Shown here: positions 14,643 to 17,591 of the stretch, piece by piece
How positions within the stretch are numbered: position 1 is the first letter of the stretch
Layout: each line of letters opens with the position of its first letter
Assembly: GCA_003353825.1 (NCBI GenBank)
Contig: PIVW01000063.1
Location: 1 to 17,591, forward strand
Source of the DNA: Chloroflexota bacterium
Lineage (GTDB): Bacteria; Chloroflexota; Anaerolineae; J102
DNA: 17,591 nucleotides
Direction of reading: 5' to 3'
The notes under the pieces: model-generated
Databases searched by the model: none
The model's input: the letters and a program-made list of their open reading frames with translations, nothing else
Told to the model about the DNA's origin: nothing
Made by a program: the position numbers and the translations under genes

Positions 14643-15302
14643 CTATCTCACTCCCTCAAGCATGCCCTGCGCCACATATCGCGCCACTAAAATCTCGCTG
14701 TCGGTTAGCATCATGCCATTCGTCCCCGGATAGAGCAGGCGCCCTGGATCGGATAACGTGTGGTGCAGACCGAGGATATGGCCTATCTCGTGTGAGGTCA
14801 CACGTTCATCATGAACGGATGGCGTATCCATGACAAAAAAAGTGCGGCTGCTTAAGGGAGTGAGGCCGTTAGGGCCGCCGATGTTTTGTGCGTAAAAGCC
14901 GTTTATAAGCGAAGGCTCGGGCATGGATAGTGATGTGCCCGCCGATTGGAAGAATGGCTGGAGATCGCCTTCGGCTAGCGCCTGCAAATCGGCCGTCTGC
15001 ACCGCCACTCGGTGAATCGCTTGTACATCAAAGCCAATGCTGGCCTGTGCCCAGATATCGTTGCTGAGTGCGACGATGGCCTCAAGCTCTTCCTCGGTAC
15101 GGCTGCTGGAGAAAACCCCCTCTGTGTCGTCAAGAATGTAGAATGAGACAGGAAGGTGGATGAATTCGAATTCCGGTGTGGGCGTCGCAGACACAAAAGT
15201 CGTTGTCGGGTCGGGTAAGGCAGGTGGGAGTGGAACTGCACATGCTGTGCACAGAATCACAGTCATTGCCGATAGCAGCCATCGCTGGGAAAGTCGTAAC
15301 AT
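14643..15302 (-). CDS. Secreted lipoprotein with metzincin-type zinc protease domain
   Basis: 219 residues from the ATG at 15302, chosen because GGAG sits just upstream and the product then begins with a clean lipoprotein signal: basic start, hydrophobic stretch, then a cysteine (C21) in LCTACAVP. A proline/threonine-rich linker (about 22-43) tethers the domain. The zinc signature HEIGHILGLHH (171-181) is the full metzincin HExxHxxGxxH, and NGMMLT (about 195-200) is the expected Met-turn. It is small for a metzincin, near the archaemetzincin/matrixin minimum. The final H-H offers the third ligand. It is predicted to hydrolyse peptides outside the membrane; the substrate is unknown. It converges on the ABC operon with a 12-base gap. 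Confidence 0.87.
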   Translation of the reverse strand: MLRLSQRWLLSAMTVILCTACAVPLPPALPDPTTTFVSATPTPEFEFIHLPVSFYILDDTEGVFSSSRTEEELEAIVALSNDIWAQASIGFDVQAIHRVAVQTADLQALAEGDLQPFFQSAGTSLSMPEPSLINGFYAQNIGGPNGLTPLSSRTFFVMDTPSVHDERVTSHEIGHILGLHHTLSDPGRLLYPGTNGMMLTDSEILVARYVAQGMLEGVR

Positions 15303-15323
15303 AGGTTCTCCAGAATTTTTCAA

Positions 15324-15612
15324 TCAATGTACGGTACTCTAGCAAGCATAATCGTACAAGCGCGCAAAAATCTGTGTGCTTTAGCACATGATTGATTAAC
15401 GGGCTAATTCATGCTACATTCATGAAACGAATGATTTCCCACAAGGCCGTTGTGGCGAGTCGGAAAAGCGTGTTATCGGGTCACAGCGGCGTGCCAGCTG
15501 AACGAAGAATACACCCATGGATATTTCATCCCCAGAGTATTCATCGGGCTCGTGGTGGCGTTGTTTGTAATTGAACAGACGGTAATTGTCTCCAAACACA
15601 TCGTTAGGAGAA
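15324..15612. other. Intergenic region with possible gene remnant
   Basis: This 289-base gap holds no strong gene. On the plus strand, roughly 15495-15590 encodes LNEEYTHGYFIPRVFIGLVVALFVI, which recalls the first conserved helix of exosortases (xxYSHGFLIPxxxxYLLW). It has no start codon with a ribosome site and no continuation, so at most it is a relic. No terminator was seen after the patatin gene. Confidence 0.3.
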
Positions 15613-17472
15613 TTAGATCGAGAGTTTTTTGTCTAGCTCTAATTCCTTGATTTGAACGGCCGTCTGCTCATGCCCATACGCCACCAACTCCGCAATCCGC
15701 GAAAAATCCATCCTATCAAATTGAGAGCACACCAGGCGGATGCGATAGTCCGCCAAATTCTTTGTTTCACGATCCAACCGCAATGCTGCATTCAGAGTAG
15801 ACCGCTGTAAGACATCTGGCAGCGTTACATATCGCAATTTCTTTGCAAACGGGTTCAGTCGATTCCAAAGTACCTTCCAGCCTGAAATGAGGCCATCATA
15901 CTCATAGCCTTTTCTTCCCTTTTTGGTATCCCATGAGACGATATCCACAGCAATGACCGTTTCAATATCGGGGCGTCGGCGCATAATATCGACGGGCACC
16001 CAATTCACCACACCCGCGTCTACCTTTATGTCCGTCCCTTCTACCAGGGGGGGGGAAAGGACGGGGAGGGCGGTTGCTGCGCGAAGGAGTTTTGCCGCCG
16101 GTCCCTGCTCGTAGACGACTAACTCGTCATTGATCAGGCTGTAGAGAGGGAAGAAATGAGGCAGCCAGCAATCTTCCAACTGCAGATCGCCAAACACGTC
16201 CTCCGTCCATTTGGCCACACCGTAGCCTGTCGTCAACGCTGAAAAAGGAAGCGTATATTGTAATTTAGGGCCATCGCCTGCTCTACGAATGAAATCGGTA
16301 TCTTCCCACCCGCTTGCAAGCTGCACTGCTGCCACGGCCCCTGAACTGCTACCGCCGATAACATCTATGGGAATCCCTGCGTCACACAAGGCACGAATCG
16401 CCCCAATATGCACAAATCCACGCGCACTGGCGCCACATAAAACTGCCCCCACACCCCGTCCTGCCAGCAAACGAGCCACACGCCCAACATCTGCTATATT
16501 ACCCAGACGCATGTGGTAATGATGTCGTACATTGAGTGCTGCCAACCAGGCATCTGTTCCACGCGGCATATCGATCTCATCGGGTTGGATCAGCAGGAGA
16601 TAGCGATCCAAATCAGCTGCTGCGGGCTGTTGCAGTACCGAATTTCGGGATTCGTGGGTGGGTGTGGCAACGGCCGTATCCCCCACAAGCACAATCTTAT
16701 CCGCCTGTCGCAAACAGCGCCGTGTCCAGCCCATATCCTGCCCATCATCCACATACACTACAATCTGGTGCGCGGCTTCTTGCTCTCCCAACCAGCGCGT
16801 CAGTTGCTGCTTCGTCTCTGCAGTTGCATCATCCAATCGACCGAAATTGTCCGCGATAAATTGCGCATCCACTAATAGCGTTGGCGCCACTTTTTGCAAA
16901 CTTGGCAGCAACGTTTCGACTACGGCCGGTAAGGAAACGTTGTCAGCTGCTGGTATCAGCATCATCGTCAAAACTGAGGCATTGATGCGTGCTGTTCCTT
17001 GTAACTGGGCTTGTAAACGGCCGATTATGGGCCGCACAAATTGCTGATTCATTTGCAGCGGATATGCTTGCACCAACTGGTTATATGCTTGGCGTGAAAG
17101 CGTTGCCAACAGGCTATCCCGGCTGGCAATCACATCGGCTGTGCGCACCTCCCCTGTTATCATCCCCATCTCGCCGATTATCTGGCCATGTCCTAATTCC
17201 AGCAGCGTTGTTTGCTTACCCTCAGCTTCATTACGAATCACCCGTACCCGCCCTAATGCTACAATGGCCAGCGTGTCGCTCGGATCTCCCTCTCGCATCA
17301 CCACATCCCCACCTTTTACCCAGACAAATTGCATTGCCCCTCGCAACTGTTCATAAATTACCGGGTCAAGTTGGTTGACAAACTCGTTTTGCTTTAACGC
17401 TTTGTCTAAAAGCGCTTCATCCTGCGTGGGTTTAGAATTTTCTGTCATGTGCGAATTCCCGGCATGTTTCAT
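15613..17472 (-). CDS. Cyclic-nucleotide-binding patatin phospholipase, neuropathy-target-esterase type
   Basis: 619 residues. A cNMP-binding domain (about 35-150) keeps the phosphate-cassette residues in GEMGMITGEVRTA (E101, R110), so ligand binding is plausible. A linker (about 165-335) matches the NTE/PNPLA6 linker, notably WLGEQEAAHQIVVY and WTRRCLRQADKIVLVG. The patatin domain (about 340-590) has nucleophile Ser376 in GGSSSGA, catalytic Asp485 in DAG, and the NTE-like C-terminal block SGWKVLWNRLNPFAKK. The oxyanion loop reads CGASARG rather than GGGGARG. There is no transmembrane segment, and one cNMP domain instead of the three in animals. Predicted lysophospholipase. AGGA lies before ATG 17472. 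Nine C within codons 473-476 lie just ahead of the catalytic Asp. Confidence 0.92.
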   Translation of the reverse strand: MKHAGNSHMTENSKPTQDEALLDKALKQNEFVNQLDPVIYEQLRGAMQFVWVKGGDVVMREGDPSDTLAIVALGRVRVIRNEAEGKQTTLLELGHGQIIGEMGMITGEVRTADVIASRDSLLATLSRQAYNQLVQAYPLQMNQQFVRPIIGRLQAQLQGTARINASVLTMMLIPAADNVSLPAVVETLLPSLQKVAPTLLVDAQFIADNFGRLDDATAETKQQLTRWLGEQEAAHQIVVYVDDGQDMGWTRRCLRQADKIVLVGDTAVATPTHESRNSVLQQPAAADLDRYLLLIQPDEIDMPRGTDAWLAALNVRHHYHMRLGNIADVGRVARLLAGRGVGAVLCGASARGFVHIGAIRALCDAGIPIDVIGGSSSGAVAAVQLASGWEDTDFIRRAGDGPKLQYTLPFSALTTGYGVAKWTEDVFGDLQLEDCWLPHFFPLYSLINDELVVYEQGPAAKLLRAATALPVLSPPLVEGTDIKVDAGVVNWVPVDIMRRRPDIETVIAVDIVSWDTKKGRKGYEYDGLISGWKVLWNRLNPFAKKLRYVTLPDVLQRSTLNAALRLDRETKNLADYRIRLVCSQFDRMDFSRIAELVAYGHEQTAVQIKELELDKKLSI

Positions 17473-17536
17473 TTGGGTGTGTCCTTTTTGAGTTAGAGGG
17501 CAATCTTACCCTACCATACTAACATGTTTGGAGGCC

Positions 17537-17555
17537 GGTTCAGGCCTTCTGAACT
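17537..17555. repeat. Inverted repeat upstream of the patatin gene
   Basis: GTTCAG (17538-17543) and CTGAAC (17549-17554) form a perfect 6-base stem around GCCTT, extendable by a G-T pair. It could be an operator for the patatin gene or belong to the next gene beyond the window. Confidence 0.4.
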
Positions 17556-17591
17556 TCCGAAACGGGGAGTTACGTTGACGAATCTAGGTCG

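Noticed and set aside
16513..17378. Several plus-strand open frames inside the patatin gene
   Set aside because: They are antisense frames of a well-supported NTE-like gene with low-complexity, non-homologous products.
1..17591. CRISPR array, tRNA, rRNA or complete insertion sequence
   Set aside because: No regularly spaced repeats, no cloverleaf with a GGTTCGA-type arm, no rRNA-like stretch and no transposase gene were seen on reading both strands.

Overview
The window looks like bacterial chromosome, most likely from the phylum Chloroflexota (Anaerolineae/Caldilineae-like). This is an inference from protein style: an NTE-type patatin, a duplicated phosphofructokinase, an Rhs-core remnant, and a short GC-rich repeat of a type I remember from Chloroflexota genomes. 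No rRNA, tRNA or universal marker is present to prove it. Gene order is mostly ordinary housekeeping and transport, interrupted by one eroded patch.

Layout. 1-740: a 55-residue two-helix membrane protein and two very short ORFs with good ribosome sites that resemble the N-terminal tips of larger genes. 740-1675: an atypical short-chain dehydrogenase. 1676-2880: an eroded zone with an Rhs-core fragment on the minus strand, a 130-bp MITE-like element with perfect 14-bp terminal inverted repeats and an 8-bp target duplication, and a threonine dehydrogenase cut off after its N-terminal domain. 3231-5432: a two-domain 6-phosphofructokinase of eukaryotic architecture. 5576-7480: a sulfite-oxidase-fold molybdoenzyme, a DCC-family CxxC protein and an NAD(P)H-hydrate epimerase. 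7674-9205: a DUF456 membrane protein and a YugP-type zinc peptidase, closed by a strong terminator.

9298-14630 is the most coherent unit. Two tandem sigma70-type promoters, one overlapping a palindrome, precede a GbsR/MarR-type regulator. Its stop codon overlaps the start of a 742-residue permease made of two complete MacB/FtsX permeases fused head to tail. A HlyD-type adaptor and a MacB/LolD-type ATPase follow. Together they look like a self-regulated ABC efflux or mechanotransmission system in which the usual permease homodimer is a single polypeptide.

14643-17472, on the minus strand: a small metzincin-type lipoprotein, convergent with the ABC operon, and a cyclic-nucleotide-binding patatin phospholipase resembling neuropathy target esterase. 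Nine-base G/C homopolymers lie inside the regulator gene, the patatin gene and the MITE. No CRISPR array, complete insertion sequence, prophage or defence island was seen.
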